Source: Anodontia alba | Lineage: Eukaryota; Mollusca; Bivalvia; Lucinida; Lucinidae | NCBI GenBank assembly: GCA_964016985.1 | Contig: OZ024829.1 | Location: forward strand, 70,351,267 to 70,415,266 | DNA length: 64,000 bases | Direction: 5' to 3' | In this document: positions 1 through 9,672 of the stretch, in pieces | Position numbering within the stretch: position 1 is the stretch's first letter | Layout: every line of letters begins with the position of its first letter | Notes under the pieces: generated by a model | What the model was told of the DNA's origin: nothing | The model's database searches: none | What the model saw: the letters and a program-made list of their open reading frames with translations, nothing else | Program-made: the position numbers and the translations under genes

Positions 1-609
1 CATGGAGGCCACCTTGTTCAATTGCGCGGAACCATTTGAACAAAATGGCAATACCCTTTCGACAGAAGGCCCATGCAAAATCTTGTGAAAATTGCTCAAG
101 CAGTTTCAGAGAAGAAGACAGGTAACGGTCCCCAGGGGACAACAGTTTGATTATAACTGTTTTACTACTTTAATCACTCATTGTAAGTTTCAGCCATACG
201 TATTAAATACATTTTGAGAAAATGACTTTTCAACATTTTCCCAATACAAATGCATGGGGACGCAAATTTGACTTTGCCATAAAAGGTCATAGGGTCATCA
301 TTTGAACAAGGTTGATCTTGACTCCACAATGCTATATACCAAGATTCAGCCTTTAAGCTTTCTTGGTTTAGGAGAAGAAGATTTAAGGTTTTTTTTTTAC
401 CATATTTGGGCATGATCAACGGAACGTGACCATTTGTACAAATTTTCAATCCCCCTTTAACAGAAGGCTCCATATGAAGTTTGAAGAAAACTGGCCTAGG
501 GATTTCCGAGGAGAAGGCGTTCAAAGGTGTGGACGGACGGACGACGACGGATGACGGACGGCAAGTGATCACAAATGCTCATCCTCAGCCTTCGGCTGAG
601 GTGAGCTAA
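1..609 (+). mobile_element. Helitron-like non-autonomous element, 3' part
   Basis: The window opens inside a repeat with phrases such as 'ggccaccttgttcaa', the same language as 36.36-36.9 and 55.8-57.4 kb. It ends in a GACGGACG-rich stretch, a GTGATCAC palindrome, an 8-bp stem with a 3-nt loop (583-601, CCTCAGCC-TTC-GGCTGAGG) and then gtgagCTAA (606-609). A hairpin just before a terminal CTRR is the signature of Helitron 3' ends. No Rep/helicase coding is visible, so the element is non-autonomous. The 132-codon minus frame inside it is a chance frame in repeat DNA. Confidence 0.6.
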
Positions 610-689
610 AACACAGTTTCGATCCCAAGAATACTACAGAGGATATTTGGCCCAATCGGCCCAGTGCCTTCAGAGTGAATAATTTTTAA

Positions 690-1315
690 TATTTTCTTTT
701 TGCATTTAGGTTTTTGCATTTAGGCTTAATGAGTACCTCCTCACAGGTCTTGTTTACACCTAAATGACCTGACATGGGAGTCTCATGGGCCAAGTTAAAA
801 ATTTCAGGGCAATAAACCCTTGGAACCACTATTTGGTGGTTAACAGTCCACTCGTCTTCTGCTGAGACATCAGGAGGACGCCATTTTCTCATTAAAATGC
901 CATTTTTGACATAAAAACAGACTGGGACTTGATCTATTTCTTTCTCATCTAAAGCCCTTTCAAGCAAAGGAAAATCAAGATCATTATGCTGTTCCTTACA
1001 AAGTTGTGACCTTGACACCAAGTCATGACCTTGACCTTGGTCATTTAATATTGCGGAGTAATGACTGGACTCTGACTTGTTACGTAATTCTGTCTGTCTG
1101 TCAGACAAGCTGGATGAAAGAGAATTTGTAATCTCATGTTTAAAAGACTGACCCAAAAAGGTATCAATTAAATCAATGTCCCCATCATTCTGTTTTGCTT
1201 TCTTAGCCATGGCCCTAGTAACGGCACAAGATGGGTAAAGATCAGGGATTTCCTGTTCAATGGGATCAGGTGGCTGATCAATACAAGGTATGTTAGTCAA
1301 AAGTGGGTTTACCAC
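690..1315 (-). pseudogene. Pol linker and integrase zinc-binding start, element 1
   Basis: After the protease comes a 'VTRAMAKK' linker of the kind that follows protease in many Ty3 elements, an acidic region, then 'GILMRKWRPPDV' and 'FNLAHETPMSGHLGVNKT', the first half of an integrase HHCC zinc-binding domain. The frame breaks just after this at about 700, where a short duplicated 'gcatttaggtttttgcattt' marks the truncation. No reverse transcriptase motif lies between protease and this domain. Confidence 0.7.
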
Positions 1316-1598
1316 AACCTGCTAAGTCATTGCCTAACAGTAAGTGAACACCTTTAAAAGGTAAAGAAGGTCGAATACCGACAGCCACTAAACCAGTCAC
1401 CAAGTCTGAGGATAAATGAATGTTATGAAGAGGAACATTAACAAATCCACACTCTACACCCTGAATAAGGACACTTGTCCCAGAAGAAGTCTTCTCAGAA
1501 AAAGGCAGTGTATCTGCTAAAATAAGGGATTGAGAAGCTCCGGTATCTCGTAAGATTTTAATTGGGGTAGACTGGGCATAGTCACTATTTAGTGACAC
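1293..1598 (-). pseudogene. Aspartic protease of Ty3-type element 1
   Basis: The frame carries the retroviral-type aspartic protease active-site triad DTGAS within 'ILRDTGASQSLI', followed by beta-strand spacing ending in 'HLLLGNDLAG', a typical flap/second-hairpin region. Such proteases cut Gag-Pol and act as dimers of about 100 residues, matching this 101-codon frame. It is out of frame with gag upstream and the linker downstream, as expected for a decayed polyprotein. Confidence 0.75.
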
Positions 1599-1727
1599 AA
1601 ACCATCTGATAAGAATGGTTCATAAATCTCCATAACAGAATCAGTCTCAGGCCTTTCGGTCTGGATAGGATCTTCCTCCTTAACACATGACTGTGGTTTT
1701 GACCGTAAAGAGGTAAGGCCAGTAAGT

Positions 1728-2976
1728 TTAAGGCCCCTCTTGTTTTTCTTTCTTTCTTTTCAAATGTAAGTACTCAGAAATAATATGACCTGTCTTTTTG
1801 CAATAATTGCAAATTGGTTGAGATAAGGGATTTTGATCCTTGTTTTCACCAGAAGATTTGGGTTTAGGAGTAAATGTTTGGCTATAATTGTCAGATGGAT
1901 TACTGGGACTATGTTTGGATCCTGACTGTGGGAAAAATGATCTTCTAGAGGGATTTGACTTATTAATAAAGGAAACTTTATGTGTTAAAGCATAATCGTC
2001 TGCAAGTCTAGCTGCAGCTTCCAAAGTTTCAATCTGCTTCTCATCTAAAAAGGACTTAATGTCTGAATTTATGCACCTTTTGAACTCTTCCACAAGCATG
2101 AGCTGCCTAAGTTTTTCATGGTCAGAGCCAATTTTCTTTGAAGAACACCATCTGTCAAATAACTGTTCTTTAGTTCTAGCAAATTCAACATGGGTCTGCT
2201 CATTTTCTTTCTTACAGTTCCTAAAGTTTTGCCTGTAAGCCTCAGGGACCAACTCATAAGCCTTAAGAATTAATTCCTTTACAGTATCATAACTGGAGCT
2301 CTGCTGGACAGTCAGCTGAGTATAAATTTCTCGAGCCTTCCCAATTATAACACTTTGCAAAAGCAAGGTCCAATGCTCCTTTGGCCATTTTAAATTTTCT
2401 GCTACTTTTTCAAAATGAAGAAAATATTTGTAAACCTCTTTTTCCTGAAATGGAGGAACTAATCTGATGTGTTTGGTAATATCGAAATGAGCCCCAGAGT
2501 TGCCGTTTTACCGTCATGTTTTGCATTTCTAATTCTTTCATTCTTAATTCTGTATCAAATTTTAATTTTTCCCTTTCTATCTGCATTTGTCTTTCTTTTT
2601 CTTTCTCCCTCTCTTCCATTTCCATTCTTTCTTTCTGCATTTGTCTTTCTTGTTCTTTTACTCTTTCCTCCATTTCCATTTTAAGTTTTTCTTGCTCTAA
2701 TCTTAATTTTTCTAACTCAATTTGCCTCCGAATTTCAAGCTCTCGCATTTGCAAACCGGTCTGAGTTACGAGAACAAGAGACAAAGCAGAAGAATCAAGA
2801 ATTTCCTTATCAACCAAAAATTGGACCAACATATTTTTTATTTCCTGTTTTAACATGGACTTATTGACGGTAGTTAATTCATAGTGAGCAGCAATGTCCA
2901 ACAAATCTGACTTTTTGGCCAAATTTAACAGCTCCTGCGAAGGCGCAGCTATGAAAGCTTGAAGGTCAAATAACAT
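1728..2976 (-). pseudogene. gag: Gag of Ty3-type element 1
   Basis: The first frame (2976-2410, 188 codons, starting MLFDLQAF) has a short helical N-terminal region and then a long charged coiled coil of E/K/R/Q repeats (about 2590-2760). A frame change near 2420-2470 leads into a second frame (2366-1728) with a capsid-like helical region of the SCAN-like kind seen in metazoan Ty3 gags ('AREIYTQL', 'LPSEAYRQ'-like 'VPEAYRQNFR'). It ends in a zinc knuckle, CNYCKKTGHIISEY, in which the last expected cysteine is tyrosine. Gag packages the RNA and forms the particle. The frameshift and the lost knuckle residue make it a pseudogene. Confidence 0.75.
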
Positions 2977-3439
2977 GATTGCTTTTTGCTGGTTTTATCA
3001 AGTAGATTTATCAATCAGAGTTTATTTGTTGATATTTTTCAAAAGTCAATACTTGCTTTTTTTATTATTTACTTATATTTTTTTTTTTTTAAAGGTCAGT
3101 ACTTGTTTTATAGCAAACAAATATTTTTTGTTTTCTTTAAAGACAGGGCTGGACCCAGAAGGTCTGAAGACGGGGGGCATTGACTGCCGAAGGCATGTAT
3201 CGAGCGGCGTAAGCCGCGAGAGGGGGGGGGAGTATAAGAGCGGGGTTCCCCTTATAAGGGGGGTCCGGGGGCCTCTCCCGGAAAATTTTTAAAATTGGAT
3301 TGCCTGAGAGTGCATTTCCATGCTATTTTCAAGTCATTTTCATTAAACTTGCAGGCTGACTTTTTTTTTTCTTTTCTGGCAATTTTACGAAAACTGCTGG
3401 GACAACATACATTTGTAGGGTCATTCTCTCCCTCCCACT

Positions 3440-3605
3440 GATTCAAGAGGGGACTTTGTCAGTTTCTGGCGAAAGAATGTGCACTGTACTGGTTAATCAC
3501 TTATGTATACAGAAGCCTACCCAGGAAATGCGGTTATGTAAATTGACCGGCTCAAAAATAACCTAAATAGTGTTGACTGGGCCGTAAAACTCCAAAACAA
3601 ACAAA
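3440..3605 (+). repeat. 3' half of tRNA-derived SINE (family S2)
   Basis: The text 'cagtttctggcgaaagaatg', 'gcctacccagg', 'tgttgactgggccgtaaaac' and a tail 'ccaaaacaaacaaataaa' match the 3' parts of the S2 SINE copies at 31.3-31.6 kb (minus) and 60.03-60.26 kb (minus). The tRNA-like head is missing, so this is a 5'-truncated copy nested in the DNA transposon. Confidence 0.6.
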
Positions 3606-3945
3606 TAAAATCTTCAGCTTTTTACGTAATTTCAAAGCTGCAAAAATAATTCTGGCTAGTCTGATAATCATCCGTGCTAGATATGCAGAGTCCTGGATAA
3701 CCTGCCTGTCCCTTCAGCCACCACAAATATATATGGATTGGATTGGGTAAAAAGTGTGAGGGTGCAAATTCCCATGCCCCTCCCCCCCCCCTTCCCCAAC
3801 AACCAACCTACCGAACGTCAAAAAAAAAAAAAAAAAAAAAAAAATGAACATTCACTCAAATCCTGTTTAGAGGGCAAAATAAGACAAATGTCACTAATTT
3901 GTCGACTGCTGAATTAGCAGAAAGACTCCGAAAAAAAAACAAATT

Positions 3946-4042
3946 AACACTTCAAACAGCAAAATAAAACCGTTTCTACTCATACATATACATTATCTAG
4001 ATGTATGGGTAGAAACGGTTTTATTTTGCTGTTCGAAGTGTT
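3946..4042. repeat. Long hairpin 1 (42-bp stem, 13-nt loop)
   Basis: Left arm 3946-3987 pairs with 4001-4042 with about two mismatches. The loop at 3988-4000 reads atacattatctag. Its core tacattatcta recurs in the loop of the neighbouring hairpin although the stems are unrelated. Confidence 0.85.
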
Positions 4043-4054
4043 CTATTAATTCTT

Positions 4055-4137
4055 ATAAATACATGATTTCACATCTTACATCTTTTTATGTACATTATCT
4101 AAATAAAAAGATGTAAGGTGTGAAATCATGTATTTAT
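4055..4137. repeat. Long hairpin 2 (35-bp stem, 13-nt loop)
   Basis: Left arm 4055-4089 pairs with 4103-4137 with one mismatch. The loop at 4090-4102 reads gtacattatctaa, sharing an 11-base core with hairpin 1, which ends only 12 bases away. Confidence 0.85.
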
Positions 4138-4454
4138 AGGACAGAAGCCTGTGTAAACTGACCATATGCTACCTATCAGCAGGGCAACAAGTTATTGACA
4201 AATCACAGCATGCCATTTAGTAATGGCTTTCATTATCATTTATGAACTCCCTGTTGCTGGAAATCACAGGTATCTGGATAGCTTATGCATAAGAGTGTAA
4301 TTCGAAAAATTGCGGGGGCAAGGTATGACTAGCGGTCACTTCGGGGGGGGGGGGGGCATGTGCCCCTTTTGCACACCCCTGGATCCGGGCCTGAAAGATC
4401 AATATTTGTTTTCTTTAAAAAGCTCAAACTTGTTTTAGCTCAAGAAAATGTTCG

Positions 4455-4472
4455 ATCCCGGACGAGCCCCCA
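4455..4472 (-). promoter_or_regulatory. Primer binding site, tRNA-Pro type
   Basis: The minus strand reads TGGGGGCTCGTCCGGGAT, an 18-base match to the tRNA-Pro primer site well known from murine leukaemia virus. It sits 5 nt after the LTR end (...CGTAACA), where a minus-strand primer site should lie. This fixes the element's orientation and LTR boundary. Confidence 0.85.
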
Positions 4473-4477
4473 ATTTC

Positions 4478-4904
4478 TGTTACGTGCCAGGCGTAACGAG
4501 AAAGAAACGAAAGTGAAACCAGCAACAAAGTCCCTCAAAAATAATCCACAAGAATTTATAAAACAAATCCTTTGAATATCAGTTTCTGATCCCACAATTT
4601 AAAGTTCCTGAATTCAGAATTTAAGTCCAGAATGAATAAAATATATAAGTAATCCAGTATAGAATAATTTCCAGTGAAAGTATACAAAGACGCCCAGAGG
4701 AAAATCTTTTCTCCTTATATAATATCAAAGAAGGTTCTAGAAAAAAAATTTACAACAAGCATCCCTTATTTTCCAGTTCCAATCAAGAAACTTCTAAATC
4801 TTCCATGACATTCCAAAAACAACTCAGTCCAGAATCAAGGACGTAAACATCATATTATTGTAAACATGTTGTTCTAGAAAGTTATTTTTGGAAACATAGT
4901 AACA
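4478..4904 (-). repeat. 5' LTR of element 1
   Basis: The inner edge is defined by the primer site; on the plus strand the LTR starts TGTTACG. The outer edge is placed at GTAACA (4899-4904), giving TGTTAC...GTAACA ends and a 427-bp LTR. A TATA-like stretch (minus TTATATAAGGAG, about 4711-4722) could be the promoter. Only one LTR is present, so the outer edge is unproven, and a host duplication of atgat cannot be confirmed. Confidence 0.6.
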
Positions 4905-5075
4905 ATGATCCCAAAGGAAATAAATATGATGATATACGGGAAGGCTTTTTACGGCCACCACAAGCTACAGTAGAATAAAATAAAAGTCAAAAAGGACTGG
5001 CTTTGGAAACAAAGAACACTCAAAATCAAGAGAATCGGAGACTCGGTTTGATTGAGTATAAGTCTATGGAAACTC
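4905..5075 (-). repeat. Dispersed block Z-Y-X, copy next to the LTR
   Basis: On the minus strand this reads 'caatcaaaccgagtctcc' (Z), 'gttctttgtttccaaag' (Y), 'atttcctttgggatcat' (X). The same blocks occur twice inside the integrase gene of element 2 (8118-8330 and 8918-9215), there in other orders. Identity of the repeat is unknown. Confidence 0.6.
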
Positions 5076-6548
5076 TATGTTGCCATAGTAACCAAACTAA
5101 AGAGCCTATTTCCATTACGAAATGACAGATTCTATCAGAAATTCATCAAAAAGAAAAAAATCTTTATTTGTATAAACCTTTACAAGAAGAACGCCTAACG
5201 GCATTATGGATGGGTATATCAGAAAGGTTAACCAAAAGGTAAACCTGCCGGGGTTTGCTATTTTTGAAAACCCGTCCAATAAAAAGGTTTCAAATTTGTT
5301 TAAAAATGTAGTACTACAAATTCAGTTATCAAATGCTTGCAGATGTATATATATGAAATGCTATGAAGTCCCACTTGATGTTTTAAAGTTTCAAAAGAAA
5401 TATTTTGTATCAAAATGTTGCAAAAAGGTCACATGCAATATAGAGCTAAAATTGTGATAAATATTCTTCAATAACTTAATACCTGTCCTTAATAATTGGT
5501 TGCAAATGACTGTCATTTTGTTGTTGTTTTTATGTTGAAGTTCTACTACCCATTGACTCATTGTAAGTCATTTCGGGCGTAGTCAATTGTCATCGTAAGG
5601 CTACTAGGCAGTTTACGAATACTTAGTACTCATTCTTTGGCCATTGACCATATGCTAAAATTGCCCGTCTTGAACCAATGAAAAGGTGGTCTAGAAACAT
5701 TGTGATAACCAAATCTCAAGAATGCTGGTAATGTGCAGCTCTTTATATCTAGCTAGCTAGCTTTGTGTCCGGCATTCTTTACATTTCGTCTGCTGTATGT
5801 ATAGCGCAGAAAGTATTTGTTGAATAAAGGCTGTTTAGTTTTCTATCTTGAAATTTATTTAACCATTTAATATACAACTAGAATAGTCTCTCTTGCATAA
5901 TCTCTTCTGCAGAAGACGAGGAATATGGAAGACTGGAAACGTTAAAAAATACTGTTCGCTAAATTTGGCCTAAATCCTCGAAATGAATGACTACGTCCGG
6001 TAGACGAAGTCCATTGTAAATTTTGTATATACATTTGTTAGATGTGTGCGACATATTTCATCGTCGACCTCGACAATATAGATTAACCAGCTTTTACAAA
6101 ATAAAATATTCTTCCTTATAGACTGGACAAGCTCATTTCTGGTTTTAGGGGTATCTGTGATATATTTATTCTTCTTTGTCAGAAATACATTATTTCATGT
6201 ACATAGTGTCGGTCCTAGCACCTGTCGCAGAGCTCGGGCTCAGGACTACTCCATTCAGTTAGACACAATCAAGAAAATCAAAGAAAGGAACGACAGAAAG
6301 AATGACAAGTTTGTTTGTTCGTTCGTTCTACATACTTGGCATAGAGATAGGATGACAGAAACATTTTCATTATAAAGCTATTCAGGTTATATATTCTAAT
6401 AAATCAAAACTTGCATAACGTAAACAAATAGTAATACAAAATGACAAATCAGTAAACAATGTAGTTTAGATAATATATACTTACATAATTTATGTTGGTG
6501 CTGGTTGAATGAAATATGAAATTCAAATTGAAGTCGAGGAGAAAATAA
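5076..6548. other. AT-rich stretch without a recognisable gene
   Basis: I see no supported coding region. An 83-codon plus frame at 5206-5457 has no recognisable motif. AATAAA at 5823-5828 and a serial TAGC stretch (5752-5762) are isolated. A short basic frame at 6157-6375 has no support. Confidence 0.5.
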
Positions 6549-6552
6549 TTAT

Positions 6553-6629
6553 TCTGATGTTGGTTTATTATGGTAGGCGTTTTTTCTGGACCTGATGTTG
6601 GTTTATTATGGTAGGCGTTTTTTTCTGGA
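6553..6629 (+). repeat. Tandem duplication of about 39 bp
   Basis: 'tgatgttggtttattatggt' followed by 'aggcgttttttctggacc' occurs twice in direct succession, the second copy one T longer. Two units only. Confidence 0.85.
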
Positions 6630-7480
6630 CCTTGTCCTAACGAGCTGATAAACGCACTCTCGCGAGATTTGTTTGTAAACATTCCATAGAAAATATTTTT
6701 ATCGCAAATTCGAGAGGGGTCAGCCTTATAATTCAAAATATTGTAAATTACATAATAACTTAATGAAAAAAGAGTTACATAAAGTTGTATACTGCATTGC
6801 GGTGAAAAAAAGATTTTTTTTAATAACGCTTTTTTTTAATAAAAAACTGACGTAGGATAAGAGAAAAAAAAAAAAACCCAAACCCCTACCCCCCCCCCCC
6901 CACCCAAAAAAAACCAAAGAAACACCAACCTGAGAATCTGTGGTGGGGATGATAGCTTGGTTTGCATTCGTAACTCTTTTTTCATTAAGTAACATATATA
7001 GGTTTTGGACACAATGTATTCCAGAACCCTGATTTCCCATATATATCGTGATGACGTTGCTGAGGCGGTGTCTCTAGCTCTGTCGCGAAAGGGCAACGCG
7101 AGAATAAAGACAATAAACCCATATGTATGCCTGGCAATGCCAGAAATTAAGTGTAGGTCGTGGGAAACCACATTTAACTTATAAATGCTGGAATAATCCC
7201 GACAGGAAGGTAGCACAGAGTTAGTGACGGTGGGAGGTGGTGACTGCCTCCAGCGCGGAGACTAACTATGCAGACTGAGGGAGATAATACGTTTCACAGA
7301 GCTGCGGTAGTAACCGATGTCGAGGTTTTGGCAGAGGATCGCGGCTATGGTAGAGGTGTTGCCAACAGTCTGAAAATGCATCATGGGGAGGCCACAAATT
7401 CAACTTTTGTAAAGTAAAGGGACATAAGGGGTCTAGTTAGGGTATGCCCTTTACCAGAGTAAGGTAGATAATTCTTTGAT
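6630..7480. other. Low-complexity and possible upstream part of element 2
   Basis: 6855-6915 is a homopolymer-rich A/C stretch that generates spurious glycine-rich frames. 7030-7260 has mixed composition ('gtgatgacgttgctgagg', 'aataaagacaataaacc') and lies directly upstream of the protease remnant of element 2. It may be leader, LTR or gag remnant, but I cannot show this. Confidence 0.35.
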
Positions 7481-7489
7481 TTCAGATGC

Positions 7490-8117
7490 GAGTTTGTTAT
7501 TTCTTAAAATCCCGGTTATCAACAGCAACTGGTACAGTGTATGGTCAGAAAGTTGTAGTCCTGAGGGATACCGGTTGAACTGGGATGGTCGTGAGAAGTT
7601 TGGATTCGGAGGTAAACAGTGACTGATATATGAAACTAGGCAAAGGCATCCTTTGGAAGTCATTAATGTCGATTGCCCATTTTGTAAGGTCAAACTGAGG
7701 CATTTGCATGGTGACATATGACCTGGCAACATTGATGGTTCTAGGTTACCAGCAATGTCCCATTTTTCAGTGGGTGTTGTTACCAGAGCCCAAGCTGAGC
7801 AAGATGATCAGGCCTGATCAGATTCTGAGTGAGAATAAGCAAGCATATCAGGACGCTCAAATGTCGGATCCCAAATTGGAAAATATAAGGCGTAAAGCCG
7901 ACTCGGGAGTCGTTACAAAGAGTCGCGGGTTGAACAGTAGCGAAACTAGGATAATTAGGAGAAGAGACAATTTACGCAGGGAAATAAAACGACAATACAA
8001 CTTATTGACGCAGGGAAATAAAACGTCATTTGTCCCGAGCAGTTTTCGACGAAAGGTTTTAAAACTGGCTCATGAATCATTGATGGCCGGTAATTTGGGA
8101 ATCAGAAAAAACACCAT
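7490..8117 (+). pseudogene. Protease remnant, linker and integrase zinc-binding start of Ty3-type element 2
   Basis: Across shifting frames one reads 'VVVLRDTG' (about 7552-7575, the aspartic protease motif), a protease C-terminal part, 'VVTRAQAEQDD' (about 7780-7810), then the open frame 7708-8175 with 'RREIKRQYNLLTQGN' and 'RKVLKLAHESLMAGNLGIRK'. This is the same protease-linker-HHCC order as element 1, with no RT between. The second expected histidine of the HHCC motif is asparagine. Only about 500 bp separate the protease motif from the zinc-binding domain. Confidence 0.75.
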
Positions 8118-8330
8118 AGTGCAGATTATATTTCATTTCCCTTTGGGATCATTGGGCCCATTGTGGTATATTTGAAAATGGAGTTATGCATATGTATATA
8201 CTAGAGGGCGTAAGCAGTGTTGCAAACTTCATTACTGCTTATGAAGAGTCTCCACCGAGACCCCTATTTTCTAATCCCTAATGTGTTCTTTGTTTCCAAA
8301 GACGGTTTTTTGACGTGTATTGAACAGGGT
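8118..8330 (+). repeat. Insertion I1 in integrase (blocks X-W-Z-Y)
   Basis: The integrase reading stops after 'LGIRKN' and resumes at 'RVVAEFFWPG' (from about 8332). The 210 bases between contain 'catagtgcagattatattt' (X), a middle block, 'gaagagtctccaccgag' (Z) and 'gttctttgtttccaaag' (Y), ending 'tattgaacag'. Homologous blocks lie in I2 and next to the element 1 LTR. Confidence 0.65.
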
Positions 8331-8917
8331 TGTGGCGGAGTTCTTTTGGCCAGGTGTTTGTGGCGATGTAACAAGTTCCTGTGACATTTGCCAACGGACT
8401 ATTAAAATGGCGCGTGTAATAAAAGTGCCATTAGGAAAATTGCCACTTCACCTTTCAAGAAGGTAGCAGTTGACATTGTGGGTCCCACTGAATCCGACAA
8501 GTCGCGTTATAGATTATGATAGATTATGCGATACGTAACCCAGAAGCGGCAGCATTACGTAGTATTAAGACCGAACGTATGTTCAGTGGGGTTGGGGAAC
8601 CAGATGAAATGTTAGCGGATCCCAATTTACTTCTGAGGTCATGAAGGTGGCAAGATTACTGTTCCTCAGTCGACCCCATGTGCAGCGGGTCCACGCTACT
8701 TTCAAGCAAATGCTTCGTAGAATGTGCGCGGAAAGGCCTAAGGATTGGTAACGGTATCTTCCCGCGTTGTTATTTGCCATTAGAGAGGTCCCAAAGGAAT
8801 CTCTAGGGTTTTTTTTTAACTTTTGAACTATTATACTGACGTAATGTTCGTGGCCCCATGACAATATTAAGTGAATTATGGTCTGAAGAGACTACTGACT
8901 ACCAAGTTTTTATCTAC
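8331..8917 (+). pseudogene. Integrase core of element 2, decayed
   Basis: Across frame changes one reads 'VVAEFFWPGVCGDVTSSCDI' with 'CQRT' (end of the HHCC zinc finger), 'KKVAVDIVGPTESDKSRY' (first catalytic aspartate region), 'IDYAIRNPEAAALRSIKTER', 'GSQFTSEV' (second aspartate region, damaged), then 'FKQMLRRMCAERPKDW' and 'LLFAIREVPKESLGF' after the glutamate region. Integrase inserts the cDNA into host DNA. Stops and shifts throughout make it non-functional. Confidence 0.75.
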
Positions 8918-9215
8918 CTACGTATGTAATTTTGTGTGTTCTTTGTTTCCAAAGGCAATCCTTTTTGATTTTTATTGAACTGTAGCTGGTTTTGTGCCGT
9001 GTGGCGGTCGTTAAAAGCCTCCCCGTACATCATCATAGTGCAGGTTATATTTTATTTCCTTTGGGATCCTGGTTATTTTTAAAATCGAATACCGCTTAAT
9101 CACGAAACATTGGTAGCGCTTAAGCAGGCGCTAGTGTAGCATATGAAGAGACAATCAAACCGAGTCTCCGATTTTCGTGATTTTGTGTGTTCTTTCCTTT
9201 TTTTTTACTTTTATT
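8918..9215 (+). repeat. Insertion I2 in integrase (blocks Y-X-W-Z-Y)
   Basis: Starts 'gtatgtaattttgtgtgttc' and ends 'cttttatttacag', so its borders look like a 5' GTATGT and a pyrimidine-rich 3' CAG splice site. It contains two Y blocks, one X, a middle block and Z ('atcaaaccgagtctccg'). Integrase-like sequence lies on both sides ('NVRGPMTILSELWSEETTDY' before, C-terminal domain after). Confidence 0.6.
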
Positions 9216-9480
9216 TACAGAGCAGATATGCAAATTAGCCCACAAGAATTTGCGGAAGGTACAGAGCAAGCTTTTTGAAAGGCATACGCATAGGCGCGCC
9301 AGATCGCGAAGGTTTACGGTAGGAAGGTGTTATTGTTGCTCCCTACCGATAGCAAGAAGTTGTTCTTACCATGTTCTTACCATTCGAAGTGGTCGAATGG
9401 ATTACCGAATTAACGTCAATTGCGTCACTGGTACTTACCATGCTAATATGTTGAAGAATATGTAGAACGTCAAAGCATGA
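9216..9480 (+). pseudogene. Integrase C-terminal region of element 2
   Basis: Readable text includes 'LAHKNLRKVQSK', 'RRARSRRFTVG' and 'MDYRINVNCVTGTYHANMLK', the pattern of the chromo/GPY-like C-terminal part of Ty3 integrases. About 40-60 residues are deleted around 9355-9395, where the 'gttcttaccatgttcttacc' stutter lies. Confidence 0.7.
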
Positions 9481-9589
9481 CGGCATATCGCTTAATGTCG
9501 ATCGAAACGCAGTAGTTGACGAAGCCGACGAGGCGGACGAATATTCGTTAGAAAATTGTACATTCCCGTCAACACAGCGCACGCAAACA

Positions 9590-9672
9590 GTTAACACCAG
9601 AACAAATTCGAGAGGCAGAATCATTTGTAGACCCGGACGTACTGACGAGTTTACCCGGACGCACATTATATA
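9590..9672 (+). pseudogene. Start of reverse transcriptase region, element 2
   Basis: The text 'EQIREAESFVDPDVLTSLPG' followed by RT matches the segment that precedes the RT fingers in many Ty3 Pol proteins (the '...FxDVFxDxPGxT' region). It follows the integrase C-terminus directly, showing that IN lies upstream of RT. It is cut by Tc1 copy A at a TA. Confidence 0.65.

Larger units (their letters stand above)
3144..4393. mobile_element. Non-autonomous DNA transposon with TIRs in the element 1 leader
   Basis: Left end CAGGGCTGGACCCAG and right end (reverse complement) CAGGCCCGGATCCAG are imperfect terminal inverted repeats. They are flanked by a perfect 5-bp direct repeat AAAGA (3139-3143 and 4394-4398). 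The 1250-bp body has no transposase. It holds G-rich runs, an A tract (3818-3843), a 3' SINE fragment and two long hairpins. The superfamily is not settled: the end sequence resembles hAT ends, but the target duplication reads as 5 bp rather than 8. Confidence 0.6.
690..4904 (-). mobile_element. Ty3-type LTR retrotransposon, 5' part (element 1)
   Basis: Read on the minus strand the order is LTR (4904-4478), primer site (4472-4455), leader with an inserted DNA transposon, gag (2976-1728), protease (1598-1293), linker plus integrase zinc-binding motif (1315-about 700). The element stops abruptly near 690, so the integrase core, RT, RNase H and 3' LTR are missing. Protease is followed by an integrase HHCC-type motif with no RT between them, the order known from Gmr1-like Ty3 elements. 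Several frame changes show it is dead. Confidence 0.8.

Noticed and set aside
174..572. 132-codon minus-strand frame
   Set aside because: Lies in the Helitron-like 3' part; text such as 'ggacggacggacgacg' is repeat DNA and no homologous frame is kept in the sister copy at 55.8-57.4 kb.
2469..2764. Two plus-strand frames rich in Phe, Ser and Leu (membrane-like)
   Set aside because: Antisense of the Glu/Lys coiled coil in gag of element 1.
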